Assembly: GCA_032622095.1 (NCBI GenBank)
Contig: CP136061.1
Span: 56,979,301-57,043,300, forward strand
Length of the DNA: 64,000 nucleotides
Source: Siphonodentalium dalli
Taxonomy: Eukaryota; Mollusca; Scaphopoda; Gadilida; Siphonodentaliidae
Direction of reading: 5' to 3'
A program made the translations under genes and the position numbers. Below the pieces are notes generated by a model, which was given only the letters and a program-made list of their open reading frames with translations, was not told the origin of the DNA and ran no database searches. Shown here piece by piece: positions 45,351 to 56,620 of the stretch (within the stretch, counting starts at the first letter, position 1; each line of letters begins with the position of its first letter).

Positions 45351-46048
45351 CCCGTTCCCAAAAGTTGCAAGCCTGTAGTAGCACAGTCCCTAGGAATCAC
45401 TGTTAGTTGAATAAAATATTATTTAATAACATTAAATCAATATTTTATATTTAGTTATTATAGTTATATTAAGTACAGTTTGGAAAGTAAAAAGTTTGTA
45501 TACTGCATTTTCATTGGCAGATGATTTGCAAGAAAATACAGAGTACAAATTTTTATGCCACACAAACATTCGCGAATTCTGAGTTTATATCATATTGTAA
45601 TTCAATTAAGTATTTGTCACTAAAAACAAGCATTCTGATTGGCCGAGAGCGGCTAACTTTCGTTTTCGATTCACCGACGTCGGCCGCTTCAGCGTGCATC
45701 AAATCTGAATGTAGCACGGTCAAATTGCATCGGCGCAGAACGAGTAGCGAAACGAACACACCCGCGCGTTGTTGTCTATAGATGCCGTTCATCGGCCACT
45801 TCAGCGTGCATCAAATCTGAATGTCGCACGGTACAATTTTATCGGCGCAGAACGGAGTAGCGAAACGAGACAACCCGCCCCACAGGAAATGGTTACGGAG
45901 CACTGTTCCGAGTAACGCAATGAACAAACACAAGATTTGTGCACGGTGACAACGGCGAAATGAAAGTCTCGATTCGTGTCATGAAAATGACTAAATGATA
46001 CGTTTTATACAGTTTTTTTGCAAATTCCTTGCTAGATTGAATTACAAT
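45351..46048. repeat. ~115-bp direct duplication at 45680-45872
   Basis: Two copies of CTTCAGCGTGCATCAAATCTGAATGT...GGCGCAGAACG(G)AGTAGCGAAACGA at about 45685-45757 and 45799-45870. CACAGTCCCTAGGAATCACT at 45383-45402 is matched inverted at about 47083-47097, so 45372-47112 may itself be an old TIR element. Confidence 0.65.
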
Positions 46049-46194
46049 GGAGATAAACATACCCTGTTGAGTTGTACATTCTGGGATTCGAGCATGAAAA
46101 CAGTTTGTGAACTCGCCGGCAAGCCGGCTCGTTCACAAACTGTTTTCATGCTCGAATCCCAGAATGTACAACTCAACAGGGTATGTTTATCTCC
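46049..46194. repeat. 146-bp near-perfect palindrome
   Basis: Arms start GGAGATAAACATACCCTGTT and are complementary to the centre (CGCCGGCAAGCCGG) with only one or two mismatches. It would extrude or transcribe as a long hairpin. No frame of its own; the mirrored frames on both strands follow from the symmetry. Confidence 0.93.
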
Positions 46195-47103
46195 TAAATA
46201 TTCCGTATTTTTTTCTTGAAACGATGGTGTATTCAGATTGTTAGTATCTTTACCCACTTACGAGAAAATAGTTGTTAGTTACTCGAATATTCCTTCAGGT
46301 GCAAACTCGGTGGAATATTTTACGATTTTGGAAAAACATATCCATTCTATAAATACCATTTTACTTATTCGCACCCGGTGACAATCCGAATAAAAGGGAT
46401 TACGGATGTGAGTAAACAGACGTCGGGTGTGGTAAAACTGGCTCTGCTGTACACTACTAAGTGCACATTTTAACTCATTCTCATTAATACTAGAGAAATG
46501 TAGAAATGACCATCTCAAACTAATATATCTATATATTTTCAAGTAGGGCCCTAGGGGTGGTTGATACCTTGAGATTTGAAAGCAAATTTTATATTCCAAG
46601 CTCCCGGTTAGCTCCGCATCCCAAGAGGGGAAATGGGAGATAACTTGTGCTGCAAATTTTAAATAAGTAATTGTAATAAGGAACTGAATAGAGACACTTC
46701 ATGAAGTTGCTGTGTGTCATACAAATGATTTTCAACAATTCCATAAATGTGAATTTATGCTGATATTTGGATGGAAAATCACGATTTATGTACAACTCAG
46801 ACCAGGTAGAGTTGATATGACCCAACGAGCGCATTAAGAACAATTAACTTAATTGTCACACGTCAATTGTGGGGAGATAAATGCTATTTTTTCGAACGAA
46901 AAATCGAATTGTTCGTTTTAGTGATAGAGCATAGGGGGTGGTCTGTAGCCAATGAGATGATGGTTTACATAATAACAAAATCTGAAGTTGCCCAACTGTA
47001 CCTGTTATCTGTATAGTAGAGGTAATATATCTAGATCTATTTGTTATATTTTAATCAAATTTAATATTACATGGACAGTGATTCCTAGGACTGTGGTAGT
47101 AGG
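46195..47103. other. Intergenic, nothing recognised
   Basis: Short frames on the minus strand (46279-46599, 46589-46843) have no domain and no repeat partner. Confidence 0.4.
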
Positions 47104-47518
47104 TAGACACTACGCCGCCAAATGTCCAGTCCTAACTGCCCATTCTGGCGGCTGATGGCCCCCATTGACCTGCTGAGTGTTATCTGAACAAGCACAAATA
47201 ACTTCTAAATAAAACAAAATATCAACAAAATAAGCCTTTATATTTTCTTATAGATATACATGTATGATAATATGAGGGTGACTACCCCCCTCCCCCTGGC
47301 ATCCGGCTTAAAATTGACCCCGGCATCCGGAATACGCCATAACAGAGAGGTGGCATCCGGAATACTATTTGATTAAATTTATTGAAAATAGACTCGGGAA
47401 CTAAGTGAACGTTGGCATGAGGTATTGGAATTAGTCTCCGTATTGGCTAGTAATGATTTGATTTAGCAGCTTTACGGGAAGATTAAACTTTTTACTAAAT
47501 GTATGATCTCATATCATA

Positions 47519-47800
47519 CATATATACGCCCTGTATAACTTACTCGCGGCCATATTGGATCCACCAGGTCCGGTTCCGTGGTTTTAGTGCTACAGTTCAA
47601 AGTTTTGGAGTAGCATTTCCATATATGACATAAATGGAAGTAATGAATATTCAAAAGCTCCATATATGGAAATGCTACTCTAGAACTTTGATCTGTAGCA
47701 ATAAAACAACCGGGGCTGCATGGAAGAATCTCTGATACCACGGAACCGGCCCTGCATGGTGGATCTAATATGGCCGCGAGTTAATGACGTGATAGGGCGT
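47519..47800. mobile_element. Palindromic MITE (copy b)
   Basis: The outer arms TACGCCCTGTATAACTTACT and CGCGAGTTAATGACGTGATAGGGCGTA are inverted. The inner hairpin TAGCATTTCCATATATG / CATATATGGAAATGCTA is centred near 47635. It is the same family as 29530-29735. A G13 run follows. Confidence 0.78.
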
Positions 47801-48019
47801 ATTGGGGTGGGGGGGGGGGGGGTGAAAGGCATAGACCATGTTCCAAATGACAGGAGTGGTATAATATACTGAATGAGGAGAAGTTGAAGTGGCATGTGTG
47901 GAAACCACCTAGCTAATCTTGGGTGACTGGTCATGGTCGTACACGGTAGTACTTTAAAATTGAACATCAGGGACACGCAAATAGAAAACTAACATCTTTT
48001 TAATATTTAATATTTCAAA

Positions 48020-48475
48020 TTAAAGGTACTCAATCAGAGGGTCTCCATATCATCACATTCCAACAAGAACGACAACATGTTTTGAAATGCCGCTTCAGTT
48101 ATCAGAATCTAATAATTGCCCAATTATAACGAAAAGCACAATCAACAATAGTATAAAATTCCACAAAACCTGTTATTTATCAACATTTTGTTCAACGAAA
48201 TTTTGCCGGTTTGTCAAATATCTAACACAAAAAGCCACTTGATTTTAGAGTTATCAATCTTTACCCGCAATTTGGTCAATGAAATTCTTCTCGTTGACTG
48301 TCTATTGGGCCACCTAAAATAATAGATTTCAAACATCGATATTTGATCACTGAGTCATCACTCTGAGCTGTGATGGATGGGTTCCTCGACTCGAATCAAA
48401 TATGTTTACCCCCCCCCCCCCAGAAGATAAGGAAATAGTAATTTGCGAGCGTTGATTCGGATTGAGTACCTTTAA
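48020..48475. mobile_element. TTAA-flanked MITE, family 2 (copy b)
   Basis: TTAA at 48020-48023 and 48472-48475. Ends: AGGTACTCAATCAGAGG on the left and GATTCGGATTGAGTACCT on the right. It is inverted relative to the 26351 copy and lacks the nested foldback. It contains a C14 run at about 48409. Confidence 0.88.
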
Positions 48476-48679
48476 CAAACGTATAGCATTATACATGTGC
48501 AGAATAGTATAATAAATCTAACAATGTTATGATTTCACATAACTCTAGGAGTTAAGATTATAATAATTCATGTTTACAAACACCTAATCATGTCACAACA
48601 GTGACCACACACTCGCAATATCATGCAATTTGATCAGTGATTAATTATTGAAGCATTTGTGAGGCACGGGCACACATGG

Positions 48680-49881
48680 TCCCGCCCAATTATATTTTGT
48701 AGCATATTATTTCATATCCGTGAACTTGTAAATATTTGGCACTTGTCGCCTCCCTGCATTCCATGTCGATACAGTCAAGAGGCGGACTGGGCCAAAAAAC
48801 CGGCCCGGGAAATTAATATAATACCGGCCCATCTGCCAAAGGCAGTTGCCGCGGAGCGCCGAGTGGGGGAGGGTCTCTGTTCGGGGGGTGTCCACCTTTG
48901 GGAAATTCCAACTGCACCCCCCCCCCCCTTGAATCAGAATCAGACCAAATACATGTTTTTTTTGCATAATTCCATTTGCACCCCCTTGCACCTCAGTGCT
49001 CTGGCCTAATATCCTATATATTCATAAACCATGGTTCTATATAGTCCCGGTCTGAGACCATTCAGATATTTTACCTGAAAAATTGCATAAATTCTAACAT
49101 CTAACGGTCTAACTCCAGACAAATGCACACGGCTACGGACAAGAGACCAGGACACACCGGGCTGTCCATTGTTGTTTGGCCCGGGGTGAGAAAATTTTGA
49201 AAACTAAACATAAAAATCGCTAATCCTAGCATCTAGACTGGCCTCAACTGAAGCGTTCCTATTGTGTTGGAAATTTCAATTGGGGGAGGGTCCGGGAGGG
49301 GTGCGTGAGAATTTTTTTGGGATTTACAGCTGGGAGTTAAAATCTCGGGGTCTTTACGTGGTGTTATATGATGCTGACAAGTTCATTTAATGACAAAATT
49401 ACGATTAGCCAATTTGGCTGGTTAAACAACACATGTGGCCACACACGTCGGTTTCATTTGCGGCCCAACCACATATACCCCCCCCCCCAAAAAAAACTCG
49501 GATTCTCGCTTGATAGAAAATCACGTGGAATCAGAATTTTTTCCGGCCTCCGGCCCATTGGGAATTTACCCGGTCTCCCGATCGTCCAGTCCGCCTCTGG
49601 ATACAGTACATATGTCCATGCCACTCTTTCTCCGTCTCCGCCTGTAAAAATCTTCCAATTGGATACTCGGGATCTCTTGCAAGCCTCTTCAGTGCAACTT
49701 TGAACCTGTAGTTCGAGACTCTGAGTGTCTTAACCCATTCGCCAAGGGCATATTCTTTTGTCAACACCGCCCTGATTGTACTTAGATTGTCCTCTCCGTT
49801 GAAGTTTAGTCCAAAACTGCGAGTTTCAGACTTTTTAATGGTGTTGTTAAATTGAAGTCGCATGGAGGCTTCTAAATACAT
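48680..49881 (-). pseudogene. Unrecognised frame split by a hAT-like MITE
   Basis: On the minus strand a frame opens near 49881, runs to 49608 (contains KTLRVSNYRFKVALKRLA and RDPEYPIGRFL), and continues in the same phase at 48767 on the other side of the MITE, closing near 48690. Together it is about 115 codons. It has no motif I know; composition is protein-like. It may belong to the surrounding 3-kb element or be a host exon caught in it. Upstream the frame is closed, so more exons or decay are implied. Confidence 0.45.
48776..49599. mobile_element. hAT-like MITE with exact 8-bp duplication
   Basis: The left end CAAGAGGCGGACTGG is matched by the right end CCAGTCCGCCTCTG. GATACAGT occurs directly before (48768-48775) and after (49600-49607). 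An 8-bp duplication with CA-starting, GC-rich ends is typical of hAT elements. It is 824 bp, with no transposase frame. Confidence 0.88.
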
Positions 49882-50769
49882 TTTTCAAAATTTAATAAAA
49901 ATTAATTACATATTCAAAATTATTGCCAAGCAGACATCAGATGGGAGACAACTCTATCGGATAATATAACAAACCGATATCGCAGATCAGCATTGCGATT
50001 TATTTTAACAGTAGGTATTATATATTAATTATCACTATTTAGATATGACAGATGTGATAACGAGACGTATAATTAGCTAAATTGTGGAAAATAGAGTGTC
50101 CGACCAAAGAAATATAAATTAGCGGACGTAATTTCGTTGTGTTTTTGCTGTTTAACGTCAAGAAAAATTATCAATGGAAGCATCCGGCATCTGATATATG
50201 TGCCCGACGGCATCCGGCGTACGGTGGTCTGGCATCCGGAATACGCCATAACAGACCCCGCATCCGGCTTGATCCGGCGTACGAAAAGGGGGGTCGTCAC
50301 CCTCATATATAATAAACATGACTGGTATAAATTTACCTTTAGAAAGCATAGCATAATCCACAAACTCACAATGTTTATAAATTGTTTCCTAGAATGACAC
50401 ACAAAAATGGTGAATCCCCACAATATTTCCAGGAAAGACACCACATGTTTTGGGAAAACCGGGCTCAACTGGTCAGCTGCTTGATGACATCACATTTATC
50501 AGCTGTCATCCCACATGCTCATCATGGCAGTCCATTTCAGGAGTTTGAAATAATGTTTTTATTTTGGATTATGCTATCCTTACAAAAGGTAAATTTATAC
50601 CAGTCATGGTTATTATACATCCATAAGAAAATATCAAGGCTTATTTTGTTGTTATTTAGGAGTAATTTTTGTTTGTTCAGATAACACTCAGCAGGTCAAT
50701 GGGGGCCATCAGCCGCCAGAATGGGCAGTTAGGACTGGACATTTTGGCGGCTTAGTGTCTAGTAGTAGG

Positions 50770-51143
50770 TACATTACCTCTCACGAGATGTCGCTCGTAA
50801 GCTGACTTCCGGTATTCTAAAAAAAGCCAATCTCACCATGGTTGTTTGATTCTATTGAATTACATGCTTATCGATCTTTAGAGATATGTTTGGATTGCGC
50901 GCTAAAAATAAAGACGAATAAATACATGTAAGCTGTTCGTAGGCCCACTTTAGTGCTCAAATAAACCACCGCGATCAATTCGAACCTGATTAAAGAATTT
51001 TTCAAATATTAGTCGGACATAGTAATTGGTCCAATAATAACCTCCCGTGGATAAAAACTTGGACAGAAAAAATAATAATTTACCTGCCATGATGTCACTG
51101 ATTGTCTGGACCAATGCGTAATTTTTTTTAAATGAACTTAATC
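50770..51143. other. Intergenic, nothing recognised
   Basis: AT-rich; a GCCAATC box lies near 50826. No repeat partner found. Confidence 0.35.
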
Positions 51144-51356
51144 ATGGCTGCCATAAATAGTACTAATTCGGCCAAGGGGGATAATTATCCAATTGTATTA
51201 TTTCTGGCGACACCGGTCCTCGTTGCCGTGTGTGTTGACATGATGTTTTGGAAGCAACAGATGAATTATTTTCCTTATTTTCAATACTTGTTGTCGTTTT
51301 ATCATGGTGTAGGTGAAACTACACATTGGACAATTATAATTCAAATTGTAAAGTAG
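51144..51356 (+). CDS. Small ORF with a hydrophobic segment (doubtful)
   Basis: 70 codons starting at ATCATGGCTG (A at -3, G at +4), ending TAG. Residues ~18-38 (NYPIVLFLATPVLVAVCVDMM) are hydrophobic enough for one membrane span. GTAAAG just before the stop could be a splice donor, so it may be a first exon. I do not recognise the protein, and an equally long frame lies antisense. Low confidence. Confidence 0.2.
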   Translation: MAAINSTNSAKGDNYPIVLFLATPVLVAVCVDMMFWKQQMNYFPYFQYLLSFYHGVGETTHWTIIIQIVK

Positions 51357-54041
51357 ACATATCGTTGTTTGTCTTAATAATGATTTGTTTACATTGGTGA
51401 ACAAATCATCTGATCGTGACCGTGATTTAAAATACTTTGTTTTCGGGCACGAGGTTGTCTTCAGCTACATATAATTTGTCCAACTGACAATGATGAATTT
51501 TGGTAGGTTTAGTAAACAAGTAGGCCTACTCCTGAGCAGGTTGATAAAGTAGCCACTGAAAGAAATATGTAATAAAAATGAATAATTAATGCATACATTC
51601 AACGGTATCTGGAGAAGTCGGCCCCATACGAAGACGGCCACACGCGAAGACGGGCCCAGAGAAGTCGGCCCCATTAATTAGAAGTTTATTGGGGAGTTTG
51701 GGACTGGGCCCAGGGAGGATTCGAGAGGGGCAGAACCCCTCTCCTACAACCCACTCAATTCAAGGGGTGTATGTATTGCGGGGGGGGGGGGGTGACTGGT
51801 CAGGGGGAGTAGCCAGGTAGTGGTGGAATCGGGAGCTAATAGTAGGTAGGGGGTATTAAGCTCGTAGTTAAAATTTGAACATGTCTGTTCAAGGTTGATA
51901 GGGTACCTCAAAAACTTGAAATATCAACAAAACTAAGTACATAATGTCTGGAGAGCAACCCTGAAATACATTGATTCTGGTTTGGCTATATCAGCTTATA
52001 TTAGAGGGTTTCTAAAATTCTCTTTGGGGGGGCACAAATATGTCTGATTGGCACTTGTGTTCTACTTCTAAGAAGCATGCCTTTTTTCCCTGGAGTTAAT
52101 TATTCCCGAAATTTGGGGATCTGTATATATGCACATGAATGCTGCATGCACATGTATCATCATGTATCATCTAATAATACCAACTGCATAGGTAATGTCT
52201 CTGAGACCATCAATACCAGTATCTACCCATTTAACCAAAATCTGAATGTGAGTGTTTAATGAAACTTGATCATTCGAGGATGGACTTTTAATATGGATAG
52301 CCTTATTATAAAATAATGAGGATATGAACATATATACATACATCTTGCAATTGCAATGGAGTCGAATTGTTAAAATGTTCAAACATGATTTACCCGATAA
52401 CCGAATAGGGAGAGGAGGGTATTCTAAGTGATTTATCACTTGTCCTCCAATCCCTTTTGTCATAAAACCAATTTATGAACAAATAAAATATGTTTAAACA
52501 AAAAAACCCCGATAACCACTGAATTTGGGATAGAATACAAAACACATTAATGAATTGGTTTTAAAGAATATCTTTATTTAAAAGAACAGAAGAACGAACA
52601 TACATATGTCCACTTACCTTCAGTTGAACTTGAATTTGCAACCACTTTGTTATATCTAAAGCAATGGCTAAACCATGGAAATAGGTGATAATTTTATGCC
52701 ATGGTTGAATGTTACTAGCTTTTGTGAAGAATCTGTTGCAAATTTCATTTTGTCTTTGGCGATTCTCGTTGGTGGATTGGGGGGGGGGGGGGGTGTTAGT
52801 CATATGGTGGGTATCGAAGCTATGACGCATGGTCAGAGATCTTCATCAGTCACATAACTCTACCATAGCTGGCATAGCATGTGCTCTATATCATGGGTTC
52901 GACTTCCGAGCATTTCTCAAAATATTAATTTCTCATATCTTAAAACTGAACATTTTTCAAAGTCAAATTTTCTAAATTAGACCAATACTAAGGTGTGAAA
53001 CTCAAGCAAATTGTTATGTCCCCATGTACATGCAATTATAGATATGACATGTATCTAAATTTCTAAACTAAATTCTAAACACAAGGCTAATTTTTATTTG
53101 AACTTGAAAGCACAGACCTTCTAAATAGTGACTGAGATGTTAATAAATAAATTATTTAAATACATCTAGCTCTATAGGGAAGAGTAGGCATGAACCCAAA
53201 AGTTTGGAAATTTACTAATATCGACCCAAGAATTTTCAAAGTGTTTCAAAACCTTTTCAAATAATACATTTAACCACCATATTATACTCCGACGTGTGCT
53301 TCTAATTACGATAAACACGAATCCGCTGTCCAAATTGTCGTAGGACGCCCTCTCCTAGAATTATCCGTCGATATATATATTATATTTCGACCATTATGTT
53401 CACTAAGATGGCATCGATCATCTCCCAACAGGAAGCAATATATGATATGATGGCACTACTATCGGTTTTTAATTCCCGTTTCATTTTGGGACACACAAAA
53501 GTGTGCGGCGGTATGTTTTTTTTTAATGTACTACCGATAAAGCGTATCAAAAACAAAATCTCTGTTTGGTTTCAGAGCATGCTGAAATTTCGTTCTGTAC
53601 CCAAATTCTTTATTTACTGCACGAACTAAACACGGTTTCATTGTCGACTTATTTCACGATTTGTTACAAAATGAGTACAGGTAAGGTTTAATGTCACTTG
53701 ATCAATGCCACCTCTGAGCAGTCTATTTTCATTGCTCAATAAACAAGGAACGTTCAAAAAGTGTTGTTTCTATTGCTGTTAACACACCTACAACGTCAAG
53801 ACAAAGGTTATGATAGTAGGTATATTATTACTAACCTCAATAAATATGTTTTTCCAGTGCCACACTGGCCAGTAAGAAGAATGTTGTGGCCGCATTCGGC
53901 TTGCCCTAAACATTCGGTATGTTGGTCGTTGTTGTCAGGGTGCGACATTTAAGAAGACGAAGACAAGTAAAATTTCAGGAAGTTATGATACACCCTGCAT
54001 GTGCACACTAGAAAATATTTCTATGTCAGTTTCGATCATAT
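51357..54041. other. Intergenic; homopolymer runs
   Basis: Short near-repeats GAAGTCGGCCCCAT occur at 51613-51665. G runs lie near 51779-51792 and 52778-52793. Frames such as 53396-53629 and 52167-52463 have no recognisable domain. No repeat with a partner in this window was found. Confidence 0.45.
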
Positions 54042-54499
54042 GTGACCCGCCATATCAAATCCAGTCGTAAGTCGGGATTTTGTTTACCCTGTGCCAATGC
54101 ATTCTCTGATATATGCGAGTCGACCATAGGTCGCCTCGCATATATAAGAGAATGCATTGGCCTAACAATTTTTTACAATTTTAATAATGTTTTCTTGTAT
54201 TCTTTAATTTTTTTTTATAATTTCACCCATGCAGAGCCCCAGACAAACATGAGCAGACGACACTCTTCTATATGCTTCTATATATATGTGGGGCTCCCTG
54301 CAGGGTAATGGATGTTTTTTTATTTTATGTACTAAAAAATTTAAGAAACATTTATTTAAAAAAAATGATAAAAAATTGTTAGGCCGATGCATTCTCTTAT
54401 ATATGCGAGGCGACCTATGGTCGACTAGCATATATAAGAGAATGCATTGGCACAGGGTAAACAATCCGACTTACGACTGGATTTGATATGGCGGGTCAC
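54042..54499. mobile_element. MITE with GTGACCCGCC ends (copy b)
   Basis: TIRs as in copy a; the interior is reversed relative to 34195-34572. This copy keeps a long hairpin at each end (AATGCATTCTCT...AGAGAATGCATTGG at about 54098-54160 and 54389-54450), whereas copy a has one. Flanked by ATAT on both sides. Confidence 0.9.
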
Positions 54500-54859
54500 A
54501 TATGGCTATGATATCACGAGTCATTAAGTTAATTACACCAATAGAACGTATGAACACTTTTTGTGAACTAAGTTTGCCTAAAATGATTTGGAATTCATGC
54601 TGTGTGGTATCTCTCATTAGTTTTAGATTATTAGGCACGGGGACATGGAAGCATCAACCAAGAAGTGCATGTAGTGAGGTATTTTAATATCAATAACATC
54701 AGATCGCGTGACTACAGGTAGATTAAAACAGGCCTGGTCACCATATTGCTACGTCATCGTCATATCAGGAAATCGTATTAGTTAGTTGAGCACGATTTAT
54801 GGCCTTGACCCTGCTAACTCTGAGCAGTTTCTCAAGTTGCCGTCCCCGGACACTACCCC
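54500..54859. other. Intergenic, nothing recognised
   Basis: No gene or repeat partner found. Confidence 0.4.
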
Positions 54860-56130
54860 AGTGCACCCGATCTTCACCAAACTGCATATGGATCATCGAG
54901 GTCACCACTAGACAGGAGCTTACCAAATTTTAGATTTCAATGAAAAACCATGGCCGCCGGCAGCCATTCTGGATTTTACTCTTTGCATCGCTAAATCATA
55001 ATTGACACCAACTACATGTCACATCCCTAATTCGATTGTCACCAACCTTCATATGGATCATTGGTGTGAACTCTAGATGGGATCTTACAATTTTTCGGAA
55101 TTCTGTTAAAAAAAATATGGTTGCCAGCAGCGATCTTGTATTTTACCATTTCTATGACCAAATCCTTTATGCACACCCATCAGGTCACATATCTAATCCG
55201 ATCGTCACCAAACTTCACATGGATCTTCGGGGCGACATCTAGATGGGAGCTTACCATTTTTTAGAATTGTGTTAAAGATGGATTATCTCTTTAAATAACA
55301 AATTTTAAATAGTTGCGTGGGTATAAAATAATAGATATGAACTGAAGACCTATGTCCGGAAAAGCTTCTATCAATTAATATTGATTTTATTTCGAATATT
55401 AAATCGGGCCCATTTATGTTACTATTTTTAGAACCGACCATTCGGATGAGACCGTATTGCGATATAGAGCACTCGGCTGTTCCTACGGCTACGCATCGAA
55501 TGTCAAATGTCACAGATTGGTTGTTTGTATTGTTTTGTTCCACAGATATAAGCGATAATGAGTATAATTAACGTTTATTTGTGACAAAATTGCACAATAT
55601 AATTTCTGGTCTCTGTTAACAGTAACCCCTATTGTTCGTTAGCTGAACAAACACACCTTTTTAGACCAGAAAATATTCGAAATAAAATCCATATTAATCG
55701 ATAGAAGCATTTCCGGACAGGAGTCTTCGATTCAAATCTAATATTTTATACCCCGGTAACTATATAATACATGTTTACAAAGAGATAATCCACCTTTAAA
55801 ACATGGCTGCCATTTTGGATTTTACTCAAGTGTATGACTAAATCTTTTACCACACCCTGCAGATCACATCTCTCATCCGATCGTCACCAAACTTTATATG
55901 GATCTTCGAAGTGTCCTCTTGATGGGAGCTTAACATTTCCACCCGAATTATATTAAAAGCATAGCTATCAGTAGCCATTTTGTATTTCGCTCTTTGTATG
56001 ACAAAATCCGTTGTGTGTTTAGTATCACATAGACATACCAACTTTCTGTATTCCCATTCCTTCATTAACTGTATATAACATTTGACAATTGCCCCTATCC
56101 AATTTGAGCTTCAGTGTCATTGACACTTTA
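54860..56130 (+). repeat. Array of ~155-167 bp units, interrupted by a TTAA MITE
   Basis: The anchor CACCAAACTTCATATGGATC (with variants) recurs at about 54876, 55042, 55207 and 55886. Each unit also has GGGAGCTTACCATTTTT and ATGGCTGCCAGCAGCCAT. Removing the MITE at 55272 restores a period near 155. Related copies are at 3950-4440 (inverted) and 60857-61460. Confidence 0.82.
55272..55799. mobile_element. TTAA-flanked MITE, family 1 (copy b)
   Basis: TTAA at 55272-55275 and 55796-55799, with ends matching the 22998 copy. It lies inside an array unit exactly where the sister unit at about 55103 reads GAATTCTGTTAAAAAAAATA, which gives a natural empty site. Confidence 0.92.
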
Positions 56131-56214
56131 ATTTTGGTGATAGTGACTTCAGCCTTAGTAGATCATGCCGCGATGGCACGAATCTCTACTCTGGCTAACG
56201 CCCGTGAACATGTA

Positions 56215-56620
56215 GATCATATTCCACCAGTACAAAACTTGGAAACTTTGTGATGTTCTGTCCCAAAGGAAATCTATTTCTTTGTTAATACGTGTTCCTC
56301 AATTATGTACTTCACATTATGGTGTGGTCCCAGCTCATGATTGCATGATTTTTAATGACATGTGAGCCGATATAGCAATACACATTGAATTATAACCGGG
56401 AGGAGTTCCATAATTGCAGCTATCCGGTTTTCATCTTCTGGATAAAATTATTCAAAAATCAGCAGCAGGTTGCCGTATGGATTGTTAATTCTCCCGGGGT
56501 AATTAGTTCAATGTTTATTGTCATATCGGCTCACAAAAGTCATTACAAAGCATGCAATCTCGAGCTGGGACCCCCCCTAATGTGAAGTACATAATTAATA
56601 AATCAGGTACATAATTGATA
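56215..56620. repeat. Dispersed repeat in inverted arrangement
   Basis: TACTTCACATTATGGTG...GTCCCAGCTCATGATTGCATG at 56305-56348 is matched in reverse at 56555-56590 (CATGCAATCTCGAGCTGGGAC...GTGAAGTACATAATTA). A further copy is at 13930-14170. Confidence 0.75.

Larger units (their letters stand above)
47273..50305. mobile_element. 3.0-kb MULE-like element nested in the foldback
   Basis: The TIR TGAGGGTGACTACCCCCC is inverted at the right end as GGGGGGTCGTCACCCTCA. Flanks are TATGATAATA (47263-47272) and TATATAATA (50306-50314), a 9-bp duplication with one indel; the opposite foldback arm (GTATAATAA near 50610) shows the empty site. Direct subterminal copies of GGCATCCGGAATACGCCATA occur at both ends (about 47325 and 50232). 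It contains three other MITEs and a broken frame. No transposase core was recognised. Confidence 0.7.
47104..50761. mobile_element. Foldback element with 8-bp duplication, entered by a 3-kb element
   Basis: The ends TAGACACTACGCCGCC (47104) and GGCGGCTTAGTGTCTA (to 50761) are inverted and continue through CCCATTCTGGCGGCTGATGG for about 170 bp. GTAGTAGG flanks both sides (47096-47103 and 50762-50769). Without the insert it would be about 625 bp and nearly all palindrome: 50309-50400 also pairs with 50540-50612. The 8-bp duplication suggests a hAT-type mobiliser; that is inference. Confidence 0.8.

Noticed and set aside
47808-47822. Homopolymer G and C runs (also near 48409, 51780, 52780) as regulatory signals
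   Set aside because: Simple slippage tracts, several within MITEs; lengths may also be sequencing-sensitive.
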